Assembly: GCA_031551755.1 (NCBI GenBank)
Contig: JAVBNE010000031.1
Location: forward strand, 1 to 59,137
DNA from: JAVBMU01 sp031551755
GTDB lineage: Bacteria > Actinomycetota > Actinomycetes > Actinomycetales > Cellulomonadaceae
Direction: 5' to 3'
DNA: 59,137 nucleotides
Shown: positions 29,548 to 39,347 of the stretch, piece by piece
Layout: each line of letters begins with the position of its first letter
How positions within the stretch are numbered: position 1 is the stretch's first letter
Notes under the pieces: model-generated
Told to the model about the DNA's origin: nothing
The model's database searches: none
The model's input: only the letters and a program-made list of their open reading frames with translations
Position numbers and translations under genes: made by a program

Positions 29548-30808
29548 GAAAACTAAATTTACAACTTTTAAATTTAGTAAGTTCTCTCAAAAACAGTTAC
29601 AAATATTAACTTGGTGGTTGCCTAATACTAAAGTAAGTGACAATGATGGAATAATTGCTGATGGAGCAATTCGTTCAGGCAAAACACTAAGTATGTCTTT
29701 GTCATTTGTCTTGTGGGCAATGAATAGCTTTAATGATCAAAACTTTGGTATGTGTGGTAAAACAATAGGGTCATTTAGGCGTAATGTACTATTTTCATTG
29801 AAGTTAATGTTAAAAGCTAGAGGGCTCAATGCGCAGGAACTTAGATCTGATAATCTACTCATAGTTAGTGTAAAGGATGTTACTAACTATTTTTATATTT
29901 TTGGAGGGAAAGACGAGAAAAGCCAAGACCTGATCCAAGGGATAACACTTGCTGGATGTTTTTTTGATGAAGTAGCTTTAATGCCTGAAAGTTTTGTTAA
30001 TCAGGCAATGGGAAGATGTTCTGTTGATGGTTCAAAATATTGGTTTAACTGTAATCCAGAAGGTCCATTCCATTGGTTTAAAACAGAAATAATAGATAAG
30101 AAATATGATAGAAATCTTTTATATATTCATTTTACCATGGATGATAATTTATCTCTTAGTGAGAAAATAAAACAAAGATACAAAAGAAATTTTTCTGGGT
30201 TATTTTTTAAAAGGTACATTTTAGGGCTTTGGGTGCTTGCTGACGGTTTAATATATGATATGTTTTCATATGAAAACAATATTGTTCTTAATGAAGAAAG
30301 AAAATACATGGAATATTGCATTAGTTGTGACTATGGAATTCAAAATCCAATGGTCTTTTTATTGTGGGGTAAGTTCAATAAAAGATGGTACTGTGTTAAA
30401 GAATATTATTATGATGGTAGAAACAAAGGTATTCAAAAAACAGATGGAGATTATTATGAGGATCTGATTGAATTTGCAAACAATTATCAAATTAAATCTG
30501 TTGTAATAGATCCTTCGGCAACTTCTTTTATTGCACTTATAAGAAAAGAAGGCAAGTTTCAAGTTAGGAAAGCTAAAAATGATGTTTTATATGGTATAAA
30601 TAGAGTAGCAACTGCATTACAGAGTCAAACAATAGTCTTTAATGATTGTTGTATAAATACTTTAAAAGAGTTTGCAACTTATACATGGGATGAAAAGGCA
30701 GTTCTTAAAGGTGAAGATAAACCATTAAAGATTAATGATCATGCCATGGATGCCTGCAGATATTTTGTAAATACAATTGTTTATATAGGTGCTATAAATT
30801 TTGCTTAG
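29528..30808 (+). CDS. terL: Terminase large subunit
   Basis: The packaging motor and nuclease. The 426-residue protein has Walker A-like GAIRSGKT (about residues 44-51), Walker B CFFDEV (about 144-149), and nuclease-domain acids in SCDYGIQNP near 264 and VVIDPSA near 325. It resembles the PBSX/SPP1 Terminase_3 group. The start is GTG 29528 or ATG 29531, both inside the end of terS. Confidence 0.93.
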   Translation: MMNRIVKKTKFTTFKFSKFSQKQLQILTWWLPNTKVSDNDGIIADGAIRSGKTLSMSLSFVLWAMNSFNDQNFGMCGKTIGSFRRNVLFSLKLMLKARGLNAQELRSDNLLIVSVKDVTNYFYIFGGKDEKSQDLIQGITLAGCFFDEVALMPESFVNQAMGRCSVDGSKYWFNCNPEGPFHWFKTEIIDKKYDRNLLYIHFTMDDNLSLSEKIKQRYKRNFSGLFFKRYILGLWVLADGLIYDMFSYENNIVLNEERKYMEYCISCDYGIQNPMVFLLWGKFNKRWYCVKEYYYDGRNKGIQKTDGDYYEDLIEFANNYQIKSVVIDPSATSFIALIRKEGKFQVRKAKNDVLYGINRVATALQSQTIVFNDCCINTLKEFATYTWDEKAVLKGEDKPLKINDHAMDACRYFVNTIVYIGAINFA

Positions 30809-30811
30809 GAA

Positions 30812-32398
30812 GTGATAAGTATAGGTTTTTTAGAAAAATTGATTGAATCGGGAAGAAATTTAATGCCTGATAATTTAAATAAAGATAAGAAGTTTAAAAC
30901 TAATAAATTTGATGATATAGATTTAATTAAATATGAAGTAGATAACTTTAAAAATAGTTTGAAGCTTGAATGGATGCTTCTAGGTAAAAGATACTATGAA
31001 AATGAAAATGATATTTTGAACAAGGTTAGTTACAGATATATTAGTAATGAAGAGAACGAAGCCAGTCGTAAAGCTATTGACCTTGATAGTGATGATAAAA
31101 AGATATCGAATGCATTTATGAAGCTGATTGTAGATACTAAGGTTGGTTATGTATTATCAAAGCCCCCAACGATTAAATCAGAAGATGATAATTATTCATC
31201 AATTTTAAACGAAATATTCAATTATAAGAATCATAGAGCTTTGAAAAATGTTGGAAAAGAAGCTATGAATAAAGGGATCGGATGGATTCATCTTATTATT
31301 GAAGAAAATAAACTATTATTTAAAGTAATTCCTTCAGAAGAGGTTGTTCCTATTTGGAATGATGGTGAGCATGGCAAATTAAATGCTGTTATTAGATTTT
31401 ATAATGTAACAGAAATTTCTAAAATATCAGGAAGTTATGAGGAAAAACAGGTACCAAAATATGAATATTGGGATTGTGAGAAAGTTCAATATTTCACTGA
31501 AAATGATAATGGAGATATAGTAATAGATAGTGAAAAGTATTTAGTGAATGGTGGATTGGAGTATTTTCATATTACAAAAAATGAAACTGTAAATGGAAAG
31601 GTAAATATTCTTGGCAAGGGTTGGGGAAGAGTTCCTTTTATAGCTTTTAAAAAGGATTCGGAAGAAATGCCAGAAATTAAGTATGTTAAAGGATTAGTTG
31701 ATGATTATGATGAAAAGATTAGTGATAATAGTACTCATGTTCAGGAGCTTCCAGATTCAATTATTGCTCTGACAGGAGTTGGTGGTACCGACCCTACTAA
31801 ATTAAGAGATAACTTAAAAAAATTCAGCTTAATATTATTAGATGATGATGAATCAAAAATTGAAAGTATTAATAGGAATCTTATTGTTGAGGCTTTTAAA
31901 ACTCATGTTGATATTCTAGAGAAAAATATTTATCTGTTTTCTAGGAGTGTTAATAAAAATAATGATAAATTTGGCAATAATCCTAGCGGTATTTCTTTAC
32001 AATTTTTATATCAAGATATGGAAAATGATTGTAATAATTTTGAACTTGAATTTAAAGCATCATTTGAGAATCTCAAGTATTTTATTGATACATGGCTAAA
32101 ACAAATGAACATGGGAGATTTTTTTGAAACCGAAGCTAATATAATTTTTAACAGAACATTGCTGGTAAATGAGTCAGAGCTTATTGACAATCTTAAAAAC
32201 TCAGTAGGCATAATATCAAATGAAACAATTATGGAAAACCATCCATATGTTGATGATGCTTCAAAAGAAAAAGATAGGATTGAATCTGAAAGAAAGAAAG
32301 CTCAGGATGAATTCAACAGTTATAATGGTACTTTTAATGATGATAGAGCTGAAAATAGTAAAAACGTAAATAAAGCTAATAATGGTAATGAAAAATGA
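30812..32398 (+). CDS. Portal protein (SPP1 gp6-like)
   Basis: The 528-residue protein has the SPP1-type portal pattern: an N-terminal helical part, KLIVDTKVGYVLSKPP near 105, IPSEEVVPIWND near 175, VPFIAFKKD near 278, and a C-terminal acidic, Asn-rich tail. Twelve copies form the DNA channel and tail-joining site. It starts with GTG just after terL and overlaps the next gene as ATGA. Confidence 0.88.
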   Translation: MISIGFLEKLIESGRNLMPDNLNKDKKFKTNKFDDIDLIKYEVDNFKNSLKLEWMLLGKRYYENENDILNKVSYRYISNEENEASRKAIDLDSDDKKISNAFMKLIVDTKVGYVLSKPPTIKSEDDNYSSILNEIFNYKNHRALKNVGKEAMNKGIGWIHLIIEENKLLFKVIPSEEVVPIWNDGEHGKLNAVIRFYNVTEISKISGSYEEKQVPKYEYWDCEKVQYFTENDNGDIVIDSEKYLVNGGLEYFHITKNETVNGKVNILGKGWGRVPFIAFKKDSEEMPEIKYVKGLVDDYDEKISDNSTHVQELPDSIIALTGVGGTDPTKLRDNLKKFSLILLDDDESKIESINRNLIVEAFKTHVDILEKNIYLFSRSVNKNNDKFGNNPSGISLQFLYQDMENDCNNFELEFKASFENLKYFIDTWLKQMNMGDFFETEANIIFNRTLLVNESELIDNLKNSVGIISNETIMENHPYVDDASKEKDRIESERKKAQDEFNSYNGTFNDDRAENSKNVNKANNGNEK

Positions 32399-33480
32399 GT
32401 GATGAAAGCTATTTTAGAGAAAAGGCATTAGAAAAAGAACAAGAAGCAAATAAGGAGAATAAAAAATTTATTGAAATGCTTAAAGGCATTTTTTTTATTG
32501 CTGGAATGTCAATTCTAAACAGAATTAAAAATTCATATTCAGATTTGGAAAACGATGAAGAAATATCATATTCAAATATGAAAAAACTCTTAAAACCAAA
32601 AGAAATAAGTGAATTTAAAGCTGAATTATCTACTTTTAAACAAGAAATAGAGAAAAATGATTATTTTGTTTTTCAACAAAGATTTAATGGTTTTACGAGT
32701 CAAAAAGATAATATTATTCATAAATATGATTATTTGAAAGCTAATCATATTATAAATCGAGAAACAAAGTTATTAACAGAGATAGAATATGATGTTAATA
32801 AAGTTATGGCAAATTTTGAATCTTTATTATCAGTTTATTTGTCAAAGCAGTTTAAAAATAATTATTATCAAAATTTTTATAATGTTTTTAAAGAAATGGG
32901 TAAAGGAACTACAGATTTTAAAAAGCTAGATGAGGATATGATAGAAAAAGTATTAGCGTATCCATGGTCTGGTGCAAATTTTTCTGATAGGATTTGGAGT
33001 AATAAAGAAAAACTCATTGAAACACTAAGGGAAGAGCTTGTAAAACATTTTATAAGTGGGGAAGATTATGAAACCACAGCCAAAAGGGTTCAAGAGAAAT
33101 TAGATTGTAGTTTTTTTGATGCTTATAGAATAGTGCAAACTGAGAGTTCAAGAATAGTTGTTGAAGCTGATAGGGAATCTTTTATTGAGATGGGTGTGGA
33201 GAAATATGAAATAATATCTGTTTTAGATTCAAAGACATCTAAGAAATGTAGAGCCGAAGATGGAAAGATATATGAATATAAAGATATAAAAATTGGTGTA
33301 AATGCTCCTCCATTTCATCCACTTTGTAGAACAACTACAGCTCCATATTATGATGATATAGGTAATTATGGAAAACGAATTGCAAGAAGTGCAGATGGTC
33401 AAAGCTATAAAGTATCTGTAATGACTTATAATGAATGGGAAACTAAATATGTTGAAAAAATTAAAAATAAGAGGAGGTAG
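32395..33480 (+). CDS. Minor head protein (SPP1 gp7 / Mu F-like)
   Basis: The 361-residue protein has a helical N-terminal half and a C-terminal Mu F-type domain: RIVQTESSRIVVEADR near 245-260, LDSKTSKKCRAEDGKIY near 279-295, PPFHPLCRTTTAP near 304-316. It is an internal capsid protein associated with the portal. Overlap with the portal gene (ATGA) suggests coupled synthesis. Confidence 0.87.
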   Translation: MSDESYFREKALEKEQEANKENKKFIEMLKGIFFIAGMSILNRIKNSYSDLENDEEISYSNMKKLLKPKEISEFKAELSTFKQEIEKNDYFVFQQRFNGFTSQKDNIIHKYDYLKANHIINRETKLLTEIEYDVNKVMANFESLLSVYLSKQFKNNYYQNFYNVFKEMGKGTTDFKKLDEDMIEKVLAYPWSGANFSDRIWSNKEKLIETLREELVKHFISGEDYETTAKRVQEKLDCSFFDAYRIVQTESSRIVVEADRESFIEMGVEKYEIISVLDSKTSKKCRAEDGKIYEYKDIKIGVNAPPFHPLCRTTTAPYYDDIGNYGKRIARSADGQSYKVSVMTYNEWETKYVEKIKNKRR

Positions 33481-33485
33481 ATTAT

Positions 33486-34088
33486 TTGGATTTAAAAGAA
33501 TTATTAGGTGATGAACTTTTTACAAAAGTAACTGAAAAGGCTGGTAAAAATAAAATTGATATAATTACTAAAGAAAACTATATTGACAAACATGAATATG
33601 ATTTAATTAAAGAACAAAACAAAGAATTAGTAAATCAAATAAAAGATAGAGATACTCAGCTTAAAGATTTAGCTGATAAAGCTAAGGATAATGAAGAGGT
33701 AAAGAAAGCCTTTGAAGAGTTAAAACTAAAAAATGAGAATGACTTAAAAGCATATGAAGGTAAGATGCAAGAATATAAATTCAATTCTGCTTTGGAAAGA
33801 GCTTTGATATCAAGTAATGCGCATGATATTAAGGCTCTTTTACCATATATAGATAAAAATAATTTGAAAGTAAATGATAATGATTCAATAGTTGGATTGG
33901 AGGATCAAATAAGCAGCTTAAAGAAAGATAAGGCTTTTTTATTTAAAAACATAGAATTTAAAACTCCTGATCCATATTTTAAAGATGATGATAAAAAAAT
34001 AAATAATGATGGAATTGGTGCAAGTTTTGCTAAAAAGAAAAACGATAGTACAAAGCAAGCCTATGATCCATGGAACTTAAATAATTAG
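33486..34088 (+). CDS. Capsid scaffolding protein (gp20 type)
   Basis: A 200-residue coiled-coil protein (about residues 38-105), Lys/Glu-rich, of the kind that guides procapsid assembly and then leaves. It starts at TTG 33486 after GAGGAGG. Its place between minor head and major capsid genes supports the call. Confidence 0.82.
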   Translation: MDLKELLGDELFTKVTEKAGKNKIDIITKENYIDKHEYDLIKEQNKELVNQIKDRDTQLKDLADKAKDNEEVKKAFEELKLKNENDLKAYEGKMQEYKFNSALERALISSNAHDIKALLPYIDKNNLKVNDNDSIVGLEDQISSLKKDKAFLFKNIEFKTPDPYFKDDDKKINNDGIGASFAKKKNDSTKQAYDPWNLNN

Positions 34089-34106
34089 CAAAGGAGATGA
34101 GCATAA

Positions 34107-34433
34107 ATGTATATACAAAATACTAAATATACACCAGAAAGACCAACATTTTTAAAAAGTGCTAAATATCAAAATTTTACACATACAGTATCTGACTTGA
34201 TTGAGCCTGACGAAGGTGGAAAAAAAATAGTGCCTGCAGGCTCTTTTTTAGATAAAAACGGATTAGTTGTTTCTGATTCTACTGCAATAGGAATATTGTT
34301 TAAGGATACAGATGTTACATTAGGATCAAGACCATGTGCTTTGATGGTAGAAGGTTATGTATTAGAAGATAGATTGCCTGTATTGCCAACTGAAGAGATT
34401 AAAGAAGCTTTGAAAAATATTAGATTTTATTAA
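34107..34433 (+). CDS. Putative head decoration protein
   Basis: A 108-residue beta-rich protein directly before the major capsid gene. The stretch IVPAGSFLDKNGLVV, AIGILFKDTDVT and VEGYVLEDRLP recalls lambda gpD-like decoration proteins that stabilise expanded heads. AAAGGAGATGAG precedes the ATG. Confidence 0.7.
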   Translation: MYIQNTKYTPERPTFLKSAKYQNFTHTVSDLIEPDEGGKKIVPAGSFLDKNGLVVSDSTAIGILFKDTDVTLGSRPCALMVEGYVLEDRLPVLPTEEIKEALKNIRFY

Positions 34434-34453
34434 AAAGGGGATGATAATTAATT

Positions 34454-35491
34454 ATGGCAAATTACAAAACAATTGATGAAATATTAGATAGTAAAACTTG
34501 GATAGATTATTTTAGTAATAGAGAAATAGCACCTTTACTTGGAGACACTTTATTTCCTCTTAAATATACTCCAACAATGAAATTTGAATATTTAAAAGGA
34601 AGCAAAAAAAGAGCTGTAACAGCTCACTTTCATGCATTTAATACTGAATCAGAAATAGCAAGCAGGAAAGGTGCAGAGAAGGAAGCTTTTGAAGTTGCAT
34701 TAATTAAAAGAAAAATAGGACTTGATGAAGAGCTTCTAAAAAAATTAAGCCAGCCAAGAAGTAAAGAAGAATTTAATGGAAATATAATGGAACTATTTGA
34801 TGACGTTGAAATTTTAAGAGAAGGTGTAAGGGCAAGAGTTGAAGCATCAAGGTTTGAAGCATTGCAAACAGGGATAATAAATATAAATGAGAATGGTATG
34901 AAAGTAAAAATTGATTATGGGATGCCTTCAGCACATAGAGCTGAGATTGGTCTTGATTGGACTAAGCCTGATGCAGATATATTAGGAGATTTGAAGTTAT
35001 GGAGTAAAACAATATATAAAGATTCTGGTAAAAAGCCTACAAAAGGGATTACTAGTGAGGAAATTATTAGCTGTTTTCCACTAAATAAAGATATTAGGAA
35101 AGCCATGTATGGAGTAAATGCTGATCAAATACCTACTGATATGGAAATTAGCGCATTCTTTAAGAAAATGGGATTACCAACATTTATTACATATGATGAA
35201 ATGTATCAAGAGGAATTAAAGGATGGTAAGTTAGTTGATAAAAGGTATTTTGATGAAAATAGAGTTGTAATTTTTGCAGATGCACAATTAGGAGATACAA
35301 TGTGGACTGAAACACCAGAACATAATATTATTGCTAAAGATCCATCGATTAAAAAAGAAGATATGGGCAATATATTAATCATGTCATGGCTTGAATCAAG
35401 AGACCCTGTTGGATGGTGGACTAAAGCTGTTACTTGTGCCTTGCCTTCATTTCCTATGGTAGATCAAGTATTTAGTGCTAAAGTCTTTTAA
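34454..35491 (+). CDS. Major capsid protein (cap E type, HK97 fold)
   Basis: The 345-residue protein matches the phage capsid E family: an N-terminal LLGDTLFPLKYTPTMKFEYLKG (two parts, near 28-50), AHFHAFNTESEIASRKG near 58-74, and a C-terminal WWTKAVTCALPSFPMVD near 322-338. No long N-terminal delta domain is seen, in line with a separate scaffold gene. AAAGGGGATG lies upstream. Confidence 0.9.
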   Translation: MANYKTIDEILDSKTWIDYFSNREIAPLLGDTLFPLKYTPTMKFEYLKGSKKRAVTAHFHAFNTESEIASRKGAEKEAFEVALIKRKIGLDEELLKKLSQPRSKEEFNGNIMELFDDVEILREGVRARVEASRFEALQTGIININENGMKVKIDYGMPSAHRAEIGLDWTKPDADILGDLKLWSKTIYKDSGKKPTKGITSEEIISCFPLNKDIRKAMYGVNADQIPTDMEISAFFKKMGLPTFITYDEMYQEELKDGKLVDKRYFDENRVVIFADAQLGDTMWTETPEHNIIAKDPSIKKEDMGNILIMSWLESRDPVGWWTKAVTCALPSFPMVDQVFSAKVF

Positions 35492-35492
35492 T

Positions 35493-35960
35493 ATGAATGA
35501 TGAGGTTAAGGATGAATTTGTAAAAAGTATAAAATCTTTATTAATAATTGATGATACTAATAGCGATACAAATAAAGATATTTTTATATTATTTGAATTG
35601 TGTAAGTGGGAAAGTTGGGTATTATCTTATTGCAGAATCCCTAAGTTACCTAAAGCCTTAGAATACTTTGTGTATGAAAAAACTAAAGAATCATTTTTAT
35701 TGAATGAATCGCTTAAAAAACAAAATGAAGCTTATTATGACAAAATAAGTGATGATAATGAGGAATCAAATAAAGAAGCAGGTGAAATAAAATCTGTTTC
35801 TATGGGAGATACATCTATTACATATTTAACTCAAAATGAAGCTTTAAAAGGAAATGATTTTGGTGTTAGCAATATAGTATCTAGCTGTGAAAATATGTGT
35901 ACAAAGGATGAAATTAAGCTATTAAATAGATATAGAAGAGTTGGTTGGAATGGTTATTGA
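35493..35960 (+). CDS. Head-tail connector protein (gp15-like)
   Basis: A 155-residue protein starting at ATG 35493, two bases after the capsid stop, so probably translated by coupling. The N-terminal helices (FVKSIKSLLIIDD, LFELCKWESWVLSYCRI) suit SPP1 gp15/YqbG-type adaptors. An acidic linker and a C-terminal helix follow. The call leans on position. Confidence 0.65.
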   Translation: MNDEVKDEFVKSIKSLLIIDDTNSDTNKDIFILFELCKWESWVLSYCRIPKLPKALEYFVYEKTKESFLLNESLKKQNEAYYDKISDDNEESNKEAGEIKSVSMGDTSITYLTQNEALKGNDFGVSNIVSSCENMCTKDEIKLLNRYRRVGWNGY

Positions 35961-36345
35961 TTATAAAAGAAATTCTAAAATTCTATCAATGTTATATGAA
36001 GATGAAATGACTATTGAGAGAATTCAAAAGGTAACTAAAAGCAATGGAGCAAATGATACTAAATATTCTGTTATTATTGAGGGTGTAAAGTGCAGGATTT
36101 CAAAGACTAATCTAACAAAAGATATAGACACTTCAACAGTTTCAAGAAATGATAATGAAATTCAGTTATTTACATTTTCAGATGCGGATATTATAAAAGG
36201 TGATAGAGTTACTGTTACAAAAAGATTAGGAGAATCTGAAAGGCTGATTTTCTTAGTTGGGCAAGTAATAAAATATAGGCAACATTTAATTGCAATTTTA
36301 TCAATTTATGATGATAAGGTAAGGAAAAATGAAAATACAAATTAG
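35941..36345 (+). CDS. Head closure protein (gp16-like)
   Basis: The 134-residue, beta-rich protein overlaps its neighbours at both ends, typical of connector genes. MTIERIQKV..NGANDTKYSVIIEGVKCRIS and a DIIKGDRVTVTK turn match small head-closure (SPP1 gp16/YqbH) proteins. An ATG at 35950 is an alternative start. Confidence 0.65.
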   Translation: MVGMVIDYKRNSKILSMLYEDEMTIERIQKVTKSNGANDTKYSVIIEGVKCRISKTNLTKDIDTSTVSRNDNEIQLFTFSDADIIKGDRVTVTKRLGESERLIFLVGQVIKYRQHLIAILSIYDDKVRKNENTN

Positions 36346-36685
36346 TGGTATTGAAAATCTTTCCAAGGTGCTTGAAAAAATAGACATTAATAAAAATGGC
36401 GAACAAATACTTGTAAAAGTAGCAAATGAAATAAATAAACAAGCAAAATTAAAAACGCCTGTAAGAACTAGTAGGCTGAGAAAAGGTTGGAGAGTAAAGA
36501 AAAGTGGCAACTTAGAATATATCGTTTATAACAACGTGAAATATGCTAAACATGTTGAATATGGCCATAGGGTTAGAGGTAAAAAAGGTGCTAAAATGGT
36601 TGTGGGACGCTTTATGCTAAGAGATTCAGTAAATGAAGTTGCTCCAAAATTTGTAGAATTAGTTAAAAAAGCAATATTTGATTAG
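36329..36685 (+). CDS. HK97 gp10-like tail completion protein
   Basis: A 118-residue protein with the gp10 pattern: TPVRTSRLRKGWRVKKSG near 47-64 and YAKHVEYGHRVRGKKGAKMV near 72-92. It overlaps the closure gene by 17 bases. The family sits at the head-tail joint. Confidence 0.85.
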   Translation: MKIQISGIENLSKVLEKIDINKNGEQILVKVANEINKQAKLKTPVRTSRLRKGWRVKKSGNLEYIVYNNVKYAKHVEYGHRVRGKKGAKMVVGRFMLRDSVNEVAPKFVELVKKAIFD

Positions 36686-36696
36686 GAGTGTGATTG

Positions 36697-37146
36697 ATGT
36701 ACACTCAAATAGAAATAAGAGATGGTATATGCTTAATTGTTAAAGCAAAATATCCCAATATAGATTTATATGACAAACCTATTAAGCAAGAGTTTGAAAC
36801 TCCTGCTTTTTTTGTCTATGTCAGAAAGACAAATAGTCAAGATTATTTATATTTAGATACTATGACATTAAATATTAGTATTTATTATTATGGAGAAGAA
36901 TTAAATGATTTAGAAGATGATTATATAGCAAAAGAAGATGAACTTAATAAGTTATTTAGATGTTATTTTCAAATAAAAAACTCTAAATTCTTTATTAAAG
37001 ATAAAAAGTTTATAAGAAGTGAAGATTATTTATTGTTTAATTTCTATACAGATATAAGAATACTTGATTACTCAGAAGATGATTATGCAAATAGTCTTCC
37101 AAAAATAAATAAAGTTAAGACAAAATTTAAATTAAAGGAGAAATAG
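36697..37146 (+). CDS. Tail terminator-like protein
   Basis: The 149-residue protein has the form of the DUF6838 tail terminator family: IVKAKYPNIDLYDKPIKQ near 11-28, PAFFVYVRK, and a C-terminal IRILDYSEDD. ATG at 36697 is nine bases after TAGGAG. It lies directly before the sheath gene, where a terminator is expected. Confidence 0.7.
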   Translation: MYTQIEIRDGICLIVKAKYPNIDLYDKPIKQEFETPAFFVYVRKTNSQDYLYLDTMTLNISIYYYGEELNDLEDDYIAKEDELNKLFRCYFQIKNSKFFIKDKKFIRSEDYLLFNFYTDIRILDYSEDDYANSLPKINKVKTKFKLKEK

Positions 37147-37147
37147 A

Positions 37148-38245
37148 ATGGATATAGGGCTTCCAGTTATTAAGGTTGAATTCCAAGCGAAAGCCGAAAC
37201 ATTTATTCAACGTAGCCAAAATGGAATCGTTGATTTGATACTTGAAACAGATATTCCTGAATTAATCAATTCAAATATAATTTGTAAAAATTCAAAAGAC
37301 ATTCCTGTTGATTTAGATGAAAAAAATAAAAAGCATATTTTAAATGCACTAATTGGAAACTTCAGTAAACCTTATAGAATCGAAGTTTTTTTTATTGACA
37401 AATTTAAAACTGAAGATAGATTTAAGCAAGCTATTGAGTTTTTTACAGTTACAAAAGCAAATTATTTAACAACTCCAATTGTTTTAACACAAGATGAAAA
37501 GCTAGAATTTTATGATTTTATAACGCTTATTAGAGAAGAGGAATCAAAACCTATTAAGTTTATTGCAGCTAATTTTGATGCAGATCACGAAGCTTTTATC
37601 AATTTTACAAGTTTAGGTATGGAAGATAAATTTAAACTATCATATACAACTGAAGATTTTCTTCCACGAATATCAGGATTTATTGCAGGAACACCAATTA
37701 ACATAAGTACTACTTATAGTAGTTTTCCTGAAATAGTTAAAATTGATAAAAAAACTAGGACTATTACTGATCAGTTGATAAACAATGGTGAATATGTTCT
37801 TTATGATAATGGAGATCCAACAAATAATATTGTTGCTGCAAGAGGAGTGAATAGTCTTAGAACTCTTAGAAATTATCAAAATGATCAGTTTAGAAAAATT
37901 AAAATTATTGAAATCATTGATATGATGACTGAAGATATTCAAACTACTGCAAGACGTCATTGGGTTGGAAAGCTTGCTAATAACTATGATAATAAGATTC
38001 TTTTAATTGCTGAAATTATGGATTATTTTCAATCACTTCAAAGACAAGAAATTATTGATGCAGGTTGGGAAGTTGGTATAGATATGGATGCTCAAATGAC
38101 GTATTTAGAAAGCATTGGCGAAAATGTAAGTGAAATGACTGAATTAGAAATCAAAAAAGCAAATACAAGAGACAAAGTATTCTTGAAAGCTTCAATTAAA
38201 GTACTTGATGCGATAGAAGATATTTACTTTAAAGTGGCAGTTTAA
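37148..38245 (+). CDS. Contractile tail sheath protein (XkdK-like)
   Basis: The 365-residue protein resembles PBSX XkdK sheath subunits: the start GLPVIKVEFQAKAETFIQRS, the YLTTPIVLTQ segment, a FLPRISGFIAGTPINIS turn near 173-190, an ARGVNSLRTL near 235 and a C-terminal IKVLDAIEDIYFKV. It forms the sheath that drives the tube through the cell envelope. It shows that the phage has a myovirus-type tail. Confidence 0.92.
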   Translation: MDIGLPVIKVEFQAKAETFIQRSQNGIVDLILETDIPELINSNIICKNSKDIPVDLDEKNKKHILNALIGNFSKPYRIEVFFIDKFKTEDRFKQAIEFFTVTKANYLTTPIVLTQDEKLEFYDFITLIREEESKPIKFIAANFDADHEAFINFTSLGMEDKFKLSYTTEDFLPRISGFIAGTPINISTTYSSFPEIVKIDKKTRTITDQLINNGEYVLYDNGDPTNNIVAARGVNSLRTLRNYQNDQFRKIKIIEIIDMMTEDIQTTARRHWVGKLANNYDNKILLIAEIMDYFQSLQRQEIIDAGWEVGIDMDAQMTYLESIGENVSEMTELEIKKANTRDKVFLKASIKVLDAIEDIYFKVAV

Positions 38246-38259
38246 GGAGGTATTAATAT

Positions 38260-38697
38260 ATGGGATTAGAAGAAAGTAAAAGGATAATAAATGGTACATG
38301 GGGAGATATGTGGCTAGGTGGTAGAAAAGTAGCAGAACTTAAAGCACTTCAAGCCAAAGTAGAATATAAAAAAGAAGATATTGACCAATGTGGAATTATG
38401 TGGACAGGGCATAAAACTTGTGCAGTCAATGGAAAGGGAAGCTTCAAAATTAACAAAGCATTTTCTCTTATGTTAACTGAAATAGACAAAAGCATAATTG
38501 ATGGTAAAGATAAAAGATATACTATTGTGTCTAAACTTGCTGATCCAGATGCTTATGGAGATGAGCGAGTTAAGCTAGACAATGTAAGTTTTGATGACCT
38601 TACATTAATAAACTTTGAAGCTGCAAAACCAATAGAAGATGAAATACCTTTTACATTTGAAGGTTATGACATAATGGAGAAAATAGCACCAAGATAA
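38260..38697 (+). CDS. Tail tube protein (XkdM-like)
   Basis: The 145-residue protein matches XkdM: KRIINGTWGDMWLGGRKVAE near 8-27, TGHKTCAVNGKGSF near 49-62 and FEGYDIMEKI at the end. It forms the inner tube. TAAGGAGGT precedes the ATG. It lies between sheath and tail chaperone as in PBSX. Confidence 0.92.
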   Translation: MGLEESKRIINGTWGDMWLGGRKVAELKALQAKVEYKKEDIDQCGIMWTGHKTCAVNGKGSFKINKAFSLMLTEIDKSIIDGKDKRYTIVSKLADPDAYGDERVKLDNVSFDDLTLINFEAAKPIEDEIPFTFEGYDIMEKIAPR

Positions 38698-38718
38698 TAA
38701 ATAGGAGGAAATAAAAAA

Positions 38719-39180
38719 GTGAAATTAACAGAGTTATTATTAAAGAGTGACATTAGTGTATTAGATAAGAAGGTAGAAAGAAAAGTAGAAATATCAAGGT
38801 TATCTAAATTATATGGGGCTAAATTTGAATTTATTATTAAAAATTTAACTACTTCAGAAATGGATAGCGCTAAAAAGGAATCAAACAAAATGATATCAGA
38901 TAAAAAAGGGGTATCTGTTGAGCTTGATTCTGCAAAATATAATTTAGCTATCGTAAGGATGGGAACTCATACTGAGGATAATCAGTTATTTTTTGCTAAT
39001 GAAGAACTGATAAATAAATTTAGAGTATTTACACCAGATGATCTAATAAAAAAATTATTACTTCCAGGTGAAATTGATAAATTATCTCTTGAGATAGTAG
39101 AGATTAGTGGATATAGTGAAAATGCTTTAGTAACTAATGATAATGTTGTCGAGAATGCAGTTGCTACAATAAAAAACTAA
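38719..39180 (+). CDS. Tail assembly chaperone, short form (XkdN-like)
   Basis: A 153-residue protein starting at GTG 38719 after AGGAGG, of the XkdN tail-chaperone type (gpG equivalent). Its last codons carry the slippery heptamer A-AAA-AAC (39171-39177) just before the TAA. A -1 shift there makes the long form. Confidence 0.82.
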   Translation: MKLTELLLKSDISVLDKKVERKVEISRLSKLYGAKFEFIIKNLTTSEMDSAKKESNKMISDKKGVSVELDSAKYNLAIVRMGTHTEDNQLFFANEELINKFRVFTPDDLIKKLLLPGEIDKLSLEIVEISGYSENALVTNDNVVENAVATIKN

Positions 39181-39344
39181 TATATGAAGATGATTTAACA
39201 TTTATATTGTATCAGTTATTTAGAAGACACAATATGTTACCATCTTCTTTTTTTAGGTTAAATATCAATGAACGTATAATCCTGCAGGCTTTTATTTCTA
39301 GGGAATTAGAAGATTTAAGAAAGGAAGCTGGAATGGAGGTGTAA
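38719..39344 (+). CDS. Tail assembly chaperone, -1 frameshift long form
   Basis: Slipping back one base on A-AAA-AAC at 39171-39177 lets ribosomes continue from 39177 to the TAA at 39342-39344. This adds 55 residues with LTFILYQLFRRHNMLPSSFF and a final Glu/Lys helix, typical of the downstream part of such proteins. There is no separate start or ribosome binding site for this part. As in lambda G/GT, both forms coat the tape measure. Confidence 0.8.
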
Positions 39345-39347
39345 CAA

